Below, piece by piece: positions 50,426-58,172 of a DNA stretch of 64,000 nucleotides. Within the stretch, counting starts at the first letter, position 1, and each line of letters opens with the position of its first letter. This stretch comes from Nocardia terpenica (GTDB lineage: Bacteria; Actinomycetota; Actinomycetes; Mycobacteriales; Mycobacteriaceae): the NCBI RefSeq assembly GCF_013186535.1, contig NZ_JABMCZ010000005.1, positions 620,001 to 684,000 of the forward strand, written 5' to 3'. The translations under genes were made by a program, and so were the position numbers. The notes beneath the pieces were generated by a model. That model saw only the letters and a program-made list of their open reading frames with translations, had not been told where the DNA came from and did not search any database.

Positions 50426-51109
50426 TCAGGTCGTCACGCGATTTTCGGTGGCCGCGGCCAATTGTGCGCGCAGCGCCTCGTTTTCGGCGCGCAGGACCTC
50501 GATGGTCTCGGTGAGGCGGGCGGCGTCGGCGCGTTCGAGGGCGAGGGCCTCGTCGAGGCGCTTCTTGTCGTAGCGCGGGTGAATGTGGCGGCTGCAATTC
50601 CAGTCGTAGCCCTCGACGGTGATGACGATGGAGCGTTCGACGGCGCCGCGGATGGTGGACGTGCCGACGGTCAGCAGCCGCGCGAGCAGGTCCGGGTCCT
50701 GGTCGCGCTCCACCGTCCGCGCCCGGCCGAACAGCTTGAGCCGTTGCCGCAGCGGATAATTCACGAAGAACAGGGCCACCCGGTCGTCGGCCTCGAGATT
50801 GCCCGCGGTGACGTACTGCTGATTGCCGGAGAAATCGGCGAATCCGAGGGTGCCCGAATCCAGGACGTGCACAAAGCCCTGCGGGCCGCCCCGATGCTGG
50901 ATGTAGGGCCACCCGCCGGGAGTGACGGTCGCCAGGAAGAAGGAGTCGGACTCCCGCACGAACGCCGCGCGCCGGGTGTCGAGCACCGGATCGCGATCGT
51001 CCCCGCCGCCGGTCTCCAGCCGGGCGCCGTAGTCCCGGTAGCTGCCCGCGCGCCGCTGCCGTTCCCGCGCGGCCGGGCCGAAGGCGATCTCGGGGTAGCG
51101 ATTGGGCAT
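50426..51109 (-). CDS. Pyridoxamine 5'-phosphate oxidase-like flavin protein
   Basis: A 227-residue split-barrel flavin-binding protein. FFLATVTPGGWPYIQHRGGPQGFVHVLDSGTLGFADFSGNQQYVTAGNL is the FMN-binding region of the PNPOx-like family. The C-terminal helix (about residues 185-225: KRLDEALALERADAARLTETIEVLRAENEALRAQL) is a coiled coil. Members reduce flavins, F420 or oxidise small molecules; the role here is unknown. ATG 51109 has AGGA upstream. An earlier frame to 51211 is unsupported. It lies upstream of the AspRS leader on the same strand. Confidence 0.82.
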   Translation of the reverse strand: MPNRYPEIAFGPAARERQRRAGSYRDYGARLETGGGDDRDPVLDTRRAAFVRESDSFFLATVTPGGWPYIQHRGGPQGFVHVLDSGTLGFADFSGNQQYVTAGNLEADDRVALFFVNYPLRQRLKLFGRARTVERDQDPDLLARLLTVGTSTIRGAVERSIVITVEGYDWNCSRHIHPRYDKKRLDEALALERADAARLTETIEVLRAENEALRAQLAAATENRVTT

Positions 51110-51282
51110 GGCAATCCTCACTGCGGGGCTGGTCGGTAGGGGTGTCACCCTCACGGTACGAACAACTCGTTGCCGCGGGAAATGCATCCCACGCACCACC
51201 GCATGTGCCACGGGTATACATGGATGTGATCATGGGCGCGGGGTGGGATGCGAGAAGCATCACGATCGGAGAAGGAGTGTCG

Positions 51283-51819
51283 ATGGTGTCCATCGAGATG
51301 CTGCCGCCGGCGGCGGCGGGTGATACCGCGCTGGTCGCGGAGCTGACCGACCTGGTGAACCGGGTGTACGAGGTGGCCGAGGAGGGCCTGTGGCGCGACG
51401 GCGCCAGCCGCACAACGACATCCGAGCTGGCGGGCATGATCGCGGCCGGTACCGTCGCCGTCGCCCGCGACGATGACGACCGGATCATCGGCGCCGCCCG
51501 CATACAGCAGTTGGCCGACGGCATCGGCGAATTCGGCATGCTGGTGTGCGCGCCCGAGCAGCGCGGCACCGGAATCGGCCGGGCCCTGGTCGATTTCGCC
51601 GAGCGGCACTGTGTCGAGCAGGGTGCGCGGACGGTGCAGCTGGAGCTCCTGGTGCCGCGCGGCTGGGCGCATCCGGTGAAGGAGTTCCTGCGCGGCTGGT
51701 ATCTGCGGCTCGGGTATGTCCTCGAGCGCAAGGGCGAGTTGGAGGAGGACTACCCGCACCTGGTGCCGCTGCTGGCCACCCCGTGCGATTTCCTCATCTT
51801 CCACAAACCGGTGCGCTGA
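51283..51819 (+). CDS. GNAT-family N-acetyltransferase
   Basis: A 178-residue acyltransferase. Acetyl-CoA binding motif A is GEFGMLVCAPEQRGTGIGRALVDFAERH (about residues 83-110), with Q/RxxGxG/A as R-G-T-G-I-G. ATG 51283 is preceded by AGAAGGAG. The longer frame starting at 51142 crosses the promoter of the divergent gene. The substrate is not inferable. A late tyrosine-rich segment (WYLRLGYVLERKGELEEDYPHL) is common among small-molecule GNATs. Confidence 0.85.
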   Translation: MVSIEMLPPAAAGDTALVAELTDLVNRVYEVAEEGLWRDGASRTTTSELAGMIAAGTVAVARDDDDRIIGAARIQQLADGIGEFGMLVCAPEQRGTGIGRALVDFAERHCVEQGARTVQLELLVPRGWAHPVKEFLRGWYLRLGYVLERKGELEEDYPHLVPLLATPCDFLIFHKPVR

Positions 51820-51825
51820 CTCTCG

Positions 51826-52773
51826 TCAGGCCGTGCAGTTGCGCTGCGAGTCCACCCGTACCTTCTGCCCGGTGAACTCCTCGACGATGGCAATGTTCTC
51901 GGGCGAGTAGTTCTTCTCGGTGATCTTGTCCGCGTTCGGGCTGCCGAGCTGGCTGTAGGGCGCGGATTTGTCCAACCAGTAGGCGGTACGCAGGAATTCG
52001 ATCAGCACGAATTGACGCAGTGTCGGCTCGTTCTTAATCTGCGCCCAGTAGTCGGGATGCTGGGCCTTGGCCACGCGCAGATACAGCAGCAGATACCGGA
52101 GGTTGGTCGCCGCGATATCGCGGGCATTGCTGGCCCCGATGCCCTTGACGAACTCCTGTAGCACGGTCACCGCGGGCAGGCCGATTAGGCCCGCGTTCAG
52201 TTCCGCGGTCACGCCCTGCAGGTGGTAGCCGCCCTGCTGCTGGTCGCGCAGATAGATATTGTCCATATCGGAGCTGTAGTCGTCATCGATCAGCGGCAGG
52301 ATCTCGCTGCGCGGAAACCCGTCGTGCAGCGGGATATTCGTGATCTGCTGGGTGGCATTGATCCATGCGGCGGTGTAGGTGTCCCATTGGGTGCGGGACG
52401 CGTCGAGGTCCCACATGTGCGTTTCCTCGTGCATGGCGACCATCATCGACTCGGCGAAGGCGTCGAAACTGCTGGTGTCCACGAATTGATTCCAATTCGG
52501 GTCCTGCGCCTGCGCGATGGCCAGCTGCTGGCCGCTGGGCCAGCGCCGCTGATACATACCCTGCAGGGTCGGCATCCAATTCGAGGCACTGAAGTTCGCG
52601 GCGAGATCGCTGATATCGGCCTGCGGTTGGGAGGGTTCCTCGTAACAGTAGGGCGGGTCGGCGGTGTGGCCGAGGGCGATCGGCGTGCCGGAGGCGGGTG
52701 CCGCGACAACGGCGGACCCGGGTCCCAGCGAGAGGATCAGGCAGGCGATGACCACGGGCAGACGACGGTTCAT
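51826..52773 (-). CDS. Secreted protein with HEETH motif, putative metallopeptidase
   Basis: A 315-residue exported protein with signal peptide MNRRLPVVIACLILSLGPGS then AVVAAPA. Residues 115-119 read H-E-E-T-H in MMVAMHEETHMWDLD, the HExxH zinc motif with a helix-like context. A glutamate at 191 in VTAELNAGLIG is a candidate third ligand, as in gluzincins. The protein has conserved-looking aromatic blocks, and three cysteines including one near each end (PPYCYEE and RNCTA). I do not recognise the family. The motif alone cannot prove peptidase activity. It converges on the GNAT gene. Confidence 0.6.
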   Translation of the reverse strand: MNRRLPVVIACLILSLGPGSAVVAAPASGTPIALGHTADPPYCYEEPSQPQADISDLAANFSASNWMPTLQGMYQRRWPSGQQLAIAQAQDPNWNQFVDTSSFDAFAESMMVAMHEETHMWDLDASRTQWDTYTAAWINATQQITNIPLHDGFPRSEILPLIDDDYSSDMDNIYLRDQQQGGYHLQGVTAELNAGLIGLPAVTVLQEFVKGIGASNARDIAATNLRYLLLYLRVAKAQHPDYWAQIKNEPTLRQFVLIEFLRTAYWLDKSAPYSQLGSPNADKITEKNYSPENIAIVEEFTGQKVRVDSQRNCTA

Positions 52774-52911
52774 GGGGACCTCGCTCGGGAGGAGGCGTGC
52801 AGGGGTATCGATCGGCCAGGTCGTACGAACCGGTTACTACACTTCGATGGTAGCCAGCGCGACGCCCCGAAACCCTTTCGGACGGAATGGAATCCGGGCC
52901 GCTGGTAGGGG

Positions 52912-53805
52912 CTATCGTCCGGGCGCGCGATCGTTGTCGCCGCCCGCGAACCACGCCAGCGCCAGCCGGGCGATCTCCGCGGGCCGCTCCAGATGCAGGA
53001 AATGCCCGGCGTCGGCGACGATCTCCACCCGCGAGCCCGCGGCCAGCCCGGCCGCGGCGTCGTCATAGGCGGAGGCAGGTATGACACCGTCATCGGCCCC
53101 GTGCAGGGCCAGCAGCGGAACCTGTGCGGGCGCTTCGGTTTTCACGGCCAGCGGGGTCAGTTCGGGATCGTGCAGGGTGGTGTCGAAGATCGAGCGGTAG
53201 GTCCGTAAGGCGTTGGCCAGCAGCGCCGGATCGCCGTAGAGCGCGTGTACTCGCTCCCGGTGTTCGCCCGGGTCCAGCCCCGGCGACCAGGTCGCCCACA
53301 GGTAGTCGACGAGATCGCGGTTCGCGCCCAGTATCGTCTCCGCGAGGCCGTGCACCTGGAACAGCCAGATGTAGAAGAACCGTTGCGACTGAGCGGGATC
53401 GGCGAACAGCGGCCGCAGGACGGCCGGGGGCGGCACCGCCATCGTGACGCCGCGGCGCAGCGTCTCCGGCCAGGCCGCGGCGACTCGGGCGACCATGCCC
53501 GCGCCGAGATCGTGGCCGATCATGTCCACGCCCGCGGGGTCCAGGGCGCGGGCCACGGCGGCGGCATCGGCGGCGAAGCTGATGCCGTCGGCGTAGCGCA
53601 GCGCGTCGGCGGTGGCCGGGTGGTGGCCGCGCAGATACGGGGCGATCACCCGCCGACCGGCGGCCACCAGATGCTCGGCCACCGGGCCGAAGGTGGCCGG
53701 GTGATCGGGAAATCCGTGCCAGCACACCACAATCGGGCCGGTACCGGCGGTCAGCGCGGGAAAGGACCCGCGATCGGTTTCGACCACGATCTCGGTGAAG
53801 TCCAC
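52912..53805 (-). CDS. Alpha/beta hydrolase of the epoxide hydrolase/haloalkane dehalogenase type
   Basis: A 297-residue enzyme. HGFPDHP (about 30-36) supplies the oxyanion region. The nucleophile elbow is MIGHDLGAGM, with Asp rather than Ser (near residue 97), the mark of epoxide hydrolases and dehalogenases. The late acid is in LLALHGADDGVIP, and the catalytic His in ADAGHFLHLERP. It would hydrolyse an epoxide or carbon-halogen bond in a small hydrophobic substrate. Divergent from the oxidoreductase gene, with 20 bp between starts. Confidence 0.82.
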   Translation of the reverse strand: MDFTEIVVETDRGSFPALTAGTGPIVVCWHGFPDHPATFGPVAEHLVAAGRRVIAPYLRGHHPATADALRYADGISFAADAAAVARALDPAGVDMIGHDLGAGMVARVAAAWPETLRRGVTMAVPPPAVLRPLFADPAQSQRFFYIWLFQVHGLAETILGANRDLVDYLWATWSPGLDPGEHRERVHALYGDPALLANALRTYRSIFDTTLHDPELTPLAVKTEAPAQVPLLALHGADDGVIPASAYDDAAAGLAAGSRVEIVADAGHFLHLERPAEIARLALAWFAGGDNDRAPGR

Positions 53806-53825
53806 GAGACCACACTAGGCGTATT

Positions 53826-54836
53826 GTGGCGCGCATGAATGGAGTCGCTCCAGTTCGGATGGGAATTCTCGGCGCGGCGCGTATCGCACCGGCGGCCCTC
53901 GTCCGCCCGGCCCGGGACCATCCCGAGGTCACCGTCGCGGCGGTGGCGGCGCGGGACGGGGAGCGGGCGCGGAAGTTCGCGAGCAAGCACGGCATTGCGA
54001 CGGTGCACGACAGCTACGAGGCGCTGCTCGCCGATCCGGCGGTCGACGCGGTGTACATTCCGCTGCCCAACGGGCTGCACGGCCGGTGGATTCGGGCGGC
54101 GCTGGACGCGGGCAAGCATGTGCTGTGCGAGAAACCGTTCACCGCGAATGCCGACGAGGCCCGCGAGATCGCCGACCTGGCCGCGAAATCGGACCGGGTG
54201 GTGATGGAGGCGTTCCACTACCGCTACCATCCGCTGGCGCGGCGGGTCGAACAGATCATCGCCGCAGGGGAATTGGGCACGCTCTCGTACGTCGAGGCGG
54301 CACTGTCCTTCCCGCTGCCCAAGTTCGACGATATCCGCTACGACTACGAGCTGGCCGGCGGCGCGACGATGGACGCGGGCTGCTACGCGGTCCACATCGT
54401 GCGCACCTTCTCCGGCGAGGAGCCCGAAGTCGTTGCCGCGCAGGCGAAGCTGCGCGGCCCGCGGACCGATCGGGCGATGACCGCCGAGCTGCGCTTCCCG
54501 GGCGGCGCCACCGGCCGGGTGCGCTGCTCGATGTGGTCGTCGGACATATTCCGGATGTCCGCGCGGGTGATCGGCGATCGCGGCGAGGTGCGGGTGCTCA
54601 ATCCGATTGTCCCGCAGGCATTCCACCGCGTCCGCGTCCGCACCCCGGAAGGCACCCGGGTGGAACGGTTTTCGCGCCGACCGTCCTACGCCTACCAGCT
54701 CGACGCCTTCGCCGCGGCCGTCCTGCGTGGGGAGCCGGTGCTCACCCCGGCCGAGCAGGCGGTGGCGAATATGACCGTGATCGATGCGATCTACCGGGCG
54801 GCGGGCCTTCCGCTGCGCCAACCATTCGGCAACTAG
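53826..54836 (+). CDS. Gfo/Idh/MocA-family oxidoreductase
   Basis: A 336-residue NAD(P)-dependent oxidoreductase. The Rossmann start is RMGILGAARIAPAALVRPARDHPEV. The family hallmark HVLCEKPFTANADEA has Lys in the EKP motif. The C-terminal alpha/beta domain has MEAFHYRYHPLARRV and GGATMDAGCYAVHIVRTFSGEEPEV, where D-x-x-x-Y/H positions serve catalysis. The start is uncertain: GTG 53826 or ATG 53835, neither with a ribosome-binding site, so possibly leaderless. Substrate probably a sugar or xenobiotic dihydrodiol. 3' overlap of four bases with the OsmC gene. Confidence 0.85.
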   Translation: MARMNGVAPVRMGILGAARIAPAALVRPARDHPEVTVAAVAARDGERARKFASKHGIATVHDSYEALLADPAVDAVYIPLPNGLHGRWIRAALDAGKHVLCEKPFTANADEAREIADLAAKSDRVVMEAFHYRYHPLARRVEQIIAAGELGTLSYVEAALSFPLPKFDDIRYDYELAGGATMDAGCYAVHIVRTFSGEEPEVVAAQAKLRGPRTDRAMTAELRFPGGATGRVRCSMWSSDIFRMSARVIGDRGEVRVLNPIVPQAFHRVRVRTPEGTRVERFSRRPSYAYQLDAFAAAVLRGEPVLTPAEQAVANMTVIDAIYRAAGLPLRQPFGN

Positions 54837-55261
54837 TCGGATTCGACGGTCGATCGCACCGGCGTGCCGATCTCGATGGTCCGGCTCACGGTGCAGAGCT
54901 TGTCGTGAGAAGCCTTGGCCGCGCGGGGCAGGATGGCGCGTGCCTTGTCGCCCTCCGCGCCCTCCGGGAAGGTGACCGCGAAGCGGACCTCCAGGTCGAT
55001 CAGGCGGCTGCCGAGCTCGTCGGCGATCTTGTTGCCCGAGACCGCGACGGTGAATTCGGTCGGCTCGGCGTGCCGGGTGGTCGCGATGTCCACATCGATG
55101 GCGGTGCACCCGCCCAGCGCCGCCAGCAGCAGTTCCACCGGGGTGAAATCGGCGTCGTCACCGGAGCCGAAGGCGATCTCCCCGCCCCGCGGATTGCGTG
55201 CCCGGTACCGCTGCGACTCGGTCCGCTCGATCCGCACCGAGCGCAGGCTGTCATCAGTCAT
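54833..55261 (-). CDS. OsmC-family peroxiredoxin-like protein
   Basis: A 142-residue protein of the OsmC/Ohr family. The two reactive cysteines appear in LLAALGGCTAIDVDIA and HDKLCTVSRTI, separated by about 65 residues as usual. These proteins reduce organic hydroperoxides by thiol chemistry. ATG 55261 starts MTDDSLRSVRIERTE. A frame extending to 55384 crosses the promoter and is rejected. Length matches the shorter OsmC members. Confidence 0.88.
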   Translation of the reverse strand: MTDDSLRSVRIERTESQRYRARNPRGGEIAFGSGDDADFTPVELLLAALGGCTAIDVDIATTRHAEPTEFTVAVSGNKIADELGSRLIDLEVRFAVTFPEGAEGDKARAILPRAAKASHDKLCTVSRTIEIGTPVRSTVESD

Positions 55262-55410
55262 GCTCACAAACCCTAGGCGATCGCCCGGCCGGTCCGCGGC
55301 AATCACGCCCGCTCCCGGGAAATACCTTGACCGCCATCGGGTTTCGACCCCGCCCGCGCGCTTCGCCCGAACCGGATGTGACATGACTCATGATCAGATA
55401 TCGTCGAATC

Positions 55411-55444
55411 CGGGTTTATCACTCGCCCCCCGGGGTGAAACCCG
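55411..55444 (+). promoter_or_regulatory. Stem-loop before the 34-codon ORF
   Basis: CGGGTTT (55411-55417) pairs with AAACCCG (55438-55444), with additional inner pairing of TCAC with GTGA. It ends eight bases before GGAGG of the small ORF, close enough to affect its translation. Confidence 0.35.
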
Positions 55445-55466
55445 ACGCATGGAGGTGAGGTAACCG

Positions 55467-55571
55467 ATGACGATCCCGATGTCGTATCTGCTGCACGACT
55501 TTCTCCTGCCCTACCTGGGCGAGCAGGCCGCGACCTACTGGGCCCAGATCTTCGTGATCGACCCGCTCTGA
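55467..55571 (+). CDS. 34-residue small ORF with a strong ribosome-binding site
   Basis: An ORF too short for routine calling: ATG 55467 to TGA 55569-55571, encoding MTIPMSYLLHDFLLPYLGEQ then AATYWAQIFVIDPL. GGAGGTGAGG lies 6-15 bases before the ATG. The peptide is rich in aromatic and hydrophobic residues with two charge-poor helices, suggesting a small membrane-associated protein or a leader peptide. I know no homologue by name. It is followed by a repeat array rather than a gene; pdxS starts 308 bp downstream. Confidence 0.5.
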   Translation: MTIPMSYLLHDFLLPYLGEQAATYWAQIFVIDPL

Positions 55572-55587
55572 CGATGCCTTGACCTCG

Positions 55588-55694
55588 TCGCTCCCGACAC
55601 GGCCTTCACCTAGTCGATCCCGGCACGGCCTTCGTCCAGTCGATCCCGGCACGGCCTTCGTCTCGTCGATCCCGGCATGCTTTTGGCCGGGACC
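55588..55694 (+). repeat. 26-bp tandem repeats ending in the palindromic element (copy C)
   Basis: Units of 26 bp begin at 55588, 55614 and 55640 (TCGATCCCGGCACGGCCTTC core). The fourth, at 55666, becomes GATCCCGGC-ATGCTTTTG-GCCGGGACC (55668-55694). The remaining 184 bp to pdxS (55695-55878) hold the pdxS promoter region. I see no gene there. Confidence 0.75.
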
Positions 55695-55878
55695 TCATAG
55701 CGGCGAGATTGCTCGCACCCATCGGCCAGTTCGGGCAATGGCGGGCCGACTGCCAGCATTCCTCCCCGAAGCAGGCCAGTGCCCCTCGACTGGCTATCAA
55801 GTGGCCTGATCCGGACGCCTAGAATCGGGTCGTTCGATGACGAACGGCCCGATTCATCCGATCCGCAGGAGTTTGCTC

Positions 55879-56781
55879 GTGACTACGCCCGAAACCACCC
55901 CGACGACCGGCACCGCTCGCGTGAAGCGCGGCATGGCCGAGATGCTCAAGGGTGGTGTGATCATGGACGTCGTCACCGCCGAGCAGGCCAAGATCGCCGA
56001 GGATGCCGGCGCGGTCGCCGTCATGGCGCTGGAGCGGGTGCCCGCCGATATCCGCGCGCAGGGCGGCGTGGCCCGCATGAGCGACCCGGATCTGATCGAC
56101 GGCATCATCAACGCCGTCTCCATCCCGGTCATGGCCAAGGCCCGCATCGGCCACTTCGTGGAGGCGCAGATCCTGCAGAGCCTCGGCGTCGACTACATCG
56201 ACGAGTCCGAGGTGCTGACCCCCGCCGACTACGCGCACCACATCGACAAGTTCCAGTTCACGGTGCCGTTCGTGTGCGGCGCCACCAACCTGGGCGAGGC
56301 GCTGCGCCGAATCACCGAGGGCGCGGCCATGATTCGCTCCAAGGGCGAGGCCGGCACCGGCGACGTCTCCAATGCCACCACCCACATGCGCAAGATCCGC
56401 CAGGAGATCCGCCGGTTGCAGTCGCTGCCGGAGGACGAGCTGTATGTGGCCGCCAAGGAGCTACAGGCCCCCTACGAGCTGGTCCGCGAGATCGCCGAGA
56501 ACGGCAAGCTGCCGGTGGTGCTGTTCACCGCGGGCGGCATCGCCACCCCGGCCGACGCCGCCATGATGATGCAGCTGGGCGCCGAGGGCGTGTTCGTCGG
56601 CTCGGGCATCTTCAAGTCGGGCAACCCCGCCGAGCGCGCCGCCGCCATCGTCAAGGCCACCACCTTCTACGACGACCCGGACGTGCTGGCCAAGGTGTCG
56701 CGCGGCCTGGGCGAGGCCATGGTCGGCATCAATGTCGAGGAGATCCCGGAGCCGCACCGGCTGGCCGAGCGCGGCTGGTAA
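55879..56781 (+). CDS. pdxS: Pyridoxal 5'-phosphate synthase lyase subunit PdxS
   Basis: A 300-residue TIM-barrel enzyme forming PLP from ribose 5-phosphate, glyceraldehyde 3-phosphate and ammonia from PdxT. Highly conserved blocks: VKRGMAEMLKGGVIMDVVTAEQAKIAEDAGAVAVMALERVPADIRAQGGVARMSDP, VMAKARIGHFVEAQIL with the catalytic lysine, and MFTAGGIA-like VVLFTAGGIATPADAAMMMQLGAEGVFVGSGIFKSG. GTG 55879 has GCAGGAG upstream. A frame from 55837 is rejected. pdxT is 16 kb upstream on the other strand. Confidence 0.97.
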   Translation: MTTPETTPTTGTARVKRGMAEMLKGGVIMDVVTAEQAKIAEDAGAVAVMALERVPADIRAQGGVARMSDPDLIDGIINAVSIPVMAKARIGHFVEAQILQSLGVDYIDESEVLTPADYAHHIDKFQFTVPFVCGATNLGEALRRITEGAAMIRSKGEAGTGDVSNATTHMRKIRQEIRRLQSLPEDELYVAAKELQAPYELVREIAENGKLPVVLFTAGGIATPADAAMMMQLGAEGVFVGSGIFKSGNPAERAAAIVKATTFYDDPDVLAKVSRGLGEAMVGINVEEIPEPHRLAERGW

Positions 56782-56850
56782 TCCGGGTGGGATGATTGCG
56801 GTCATGGCAGGCAATCGAACCCGGCACATCGACTTCGCGGCGAGCTGACC

Positions 56851-57372
56851 ATGCCGTTCGGACTGTTCCGTCGCCCTCGCCGCGTCCCCGCGGGGACCGT
56901 CTCCCTGACGATCGTCGTCATAGTCGTGGCCTGGTTCGTCCTGTACGCCGCCAAACACATCGCGGGCACCGCGGGCGCGGCCGTGGTCCTCGCCTGCGCC
57001 GTAGCGGGAGTGCTGGCCCTGGCCACCCGGACCCGCACCCGCCGCGACGCCGCCCGCACCGCCTTCCTCAACGGCTTCGCCCCACCCGTCCGCCCCGCCG
57101 TCCAGGTGGCCATGGCCGAACTGCACATCGCCGTGCAGCCGTTCCTCTCCGCGGGTCTCCCCCCGCTCCGGGTCCTGCCCTCCCCCCTCGATCCGGGTGT
57201 CTGGCCCACCGAAACCGGCGGCGCGGCACTGCGAGTGGGCCTCCCCCAGGGCCTGTACCTCGACCACCTCACCGCCGCAGCCGGAGACCTGGCCCGCGGA
57301 TTCGGGGTGACCAAGGTGGTCGTACGCCGTGACCGCAGCCCCAGCGCCGCGGTCCTCGAGCTCACCGCGTGA
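56851..57372 (+). CDS. Single-span membrane protein, unknown function
   Basis: A 173-residue protein with one or two hydrophobic segments near the N terminus (VSLTIVVIVVAWFVLYAAKHIAG and GAAVVLACAVAGVLALAT, residues about 17-58), then a soluble domain of ~110 residues. No motif I recognise. The C terminus (FGVTKVVVRRDRSPSAAVLEL) looks like a folded alpha/beta piece. It starts 69 bp after pdxS, same strand, so possible read-through. It converges on the aldolase gene. Confidence 0.55.
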   Translation: MPFGLFRRPRRVPAGTVSLTIVVIVVAWFVLYAAKHIAGTAGAAVVLACAVAGVLALATRTRTRRDAARTAFLNGFAPPVRPAVQVAMAELHIAVQPFLSAGLPPLRVLPSPLDPGVWPTETGGAALRVGLPQGLYLDHLTAAAGDLARGFGVTKVVVRRDRSPSAAVLELTA

Positions 57373-57383
57373 AAGCGCCGGTG

Positions 57384-58172
57384 TCAGTCGAACAGGTCGG
57401 GTTGTTCGCGGGTGATCTGCTGATACAGAGGCTGGAATTGCAGCCACCCGGCGAGATTGCTGCCGACCTGGCGGTAGGCCAGTGCCGCGCTGTCGGGGTC
57501 GATGGGTATCGGCCGCCCGGCCGCGGTGGCCAGTAGCTGGACCTGGCAGGAACGTTCCATGGTGATGTACCACCACGCGGCGGCATCGACGGTGTCGCCG
57601 ACGGTGAGCAGTCCGTGGTTACGCAGGATCACCGCCTTGTAATCGCCGAGGGCGACGCCGATGCGTTTGCCCTCCTCCAGATCGGTGACCACGCCGGTGT
57701 AGTCGTCGAGCAGCCCGTGGTCCCGGTAGAACGCGCAGGCGTCCTGGGTGAGCGGCTCCAGCTTGCGGCCGAGTGCCGACAGCGCCCGCCCGTAGGTGGA
57801 GTGGGTGTGGCAGGCGGCGACGACGTCCGGGCGGGCCTGGTGCACTCGGGAATGGATGACGAAGGCGGCTTCGTTGACCGGACGCTCGCCCTCGACCACC
57901 TCACCGTGATGGTTGACCAGAATCAGGTCGCTGACCCGAATGTGCTTGAACGACAAGCCGAACGGGTTGACCCAGAAGTGATCGGTGCGTTCCGGATCGC
58001 GGGCGGTGATGTGCCCCGCCACGCCTTCCTCGAAACCGAATTTGCCGAACAGCCGGAACGCGGCGGCCAGCCGTTCCTTGCGGTGCCGACGTTCTTCCTC
58101 CACGGTGTCGAAGGAAGGCGGCATCGGCGTGCCCGCGAGAGTTCTTGCGAAGAAGGCCATTTCGTCCGTCAT
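57384..58172 (-). CDS. Class II aldolase/adducin-family protein
   Basis: A 262-residue protein. FGFEEGVAGHITARDPERTDHFWVNPFGLSFKHIRVSDLILVN is the family N-terminal block. The metal site has HTHSTYG and a later His in AVILRNHGLLTVGDT. Bacterial members catalyse aldol cleavage or decarboxylation of small phosphorylated or free sugars. It ends its operon: ATG 58172 overlaps the hydrolase stop (ATGA), with AAGGAG 12 bases before. Probably controlled with the amidase by the divergent PucR regulator. Confidence 0.85.
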   Translation of the reverse strand: MTDEMAFFARTLAGTPMPPSFDTVEEERRHRKERLAAAFRLFGKFGFEEGVAGHITARDPERTDHFWVNPFGLSFKHIRVSDLILVNHHGEVVEGERPVNEAAFVIHSRVHQARPDVVAACHTHSTYGRALSALGRKLEPLTQDACAFYRDHGLLDDYTGVVTDLEEGKRIGVALGDYKAVILRNHGLLTVGDTVDAAAWWYITMERSCQVQLLATAAGRPIPIDPDSAALAYRQVGSNLAGWLQFQPLYQQITREQPDLFD

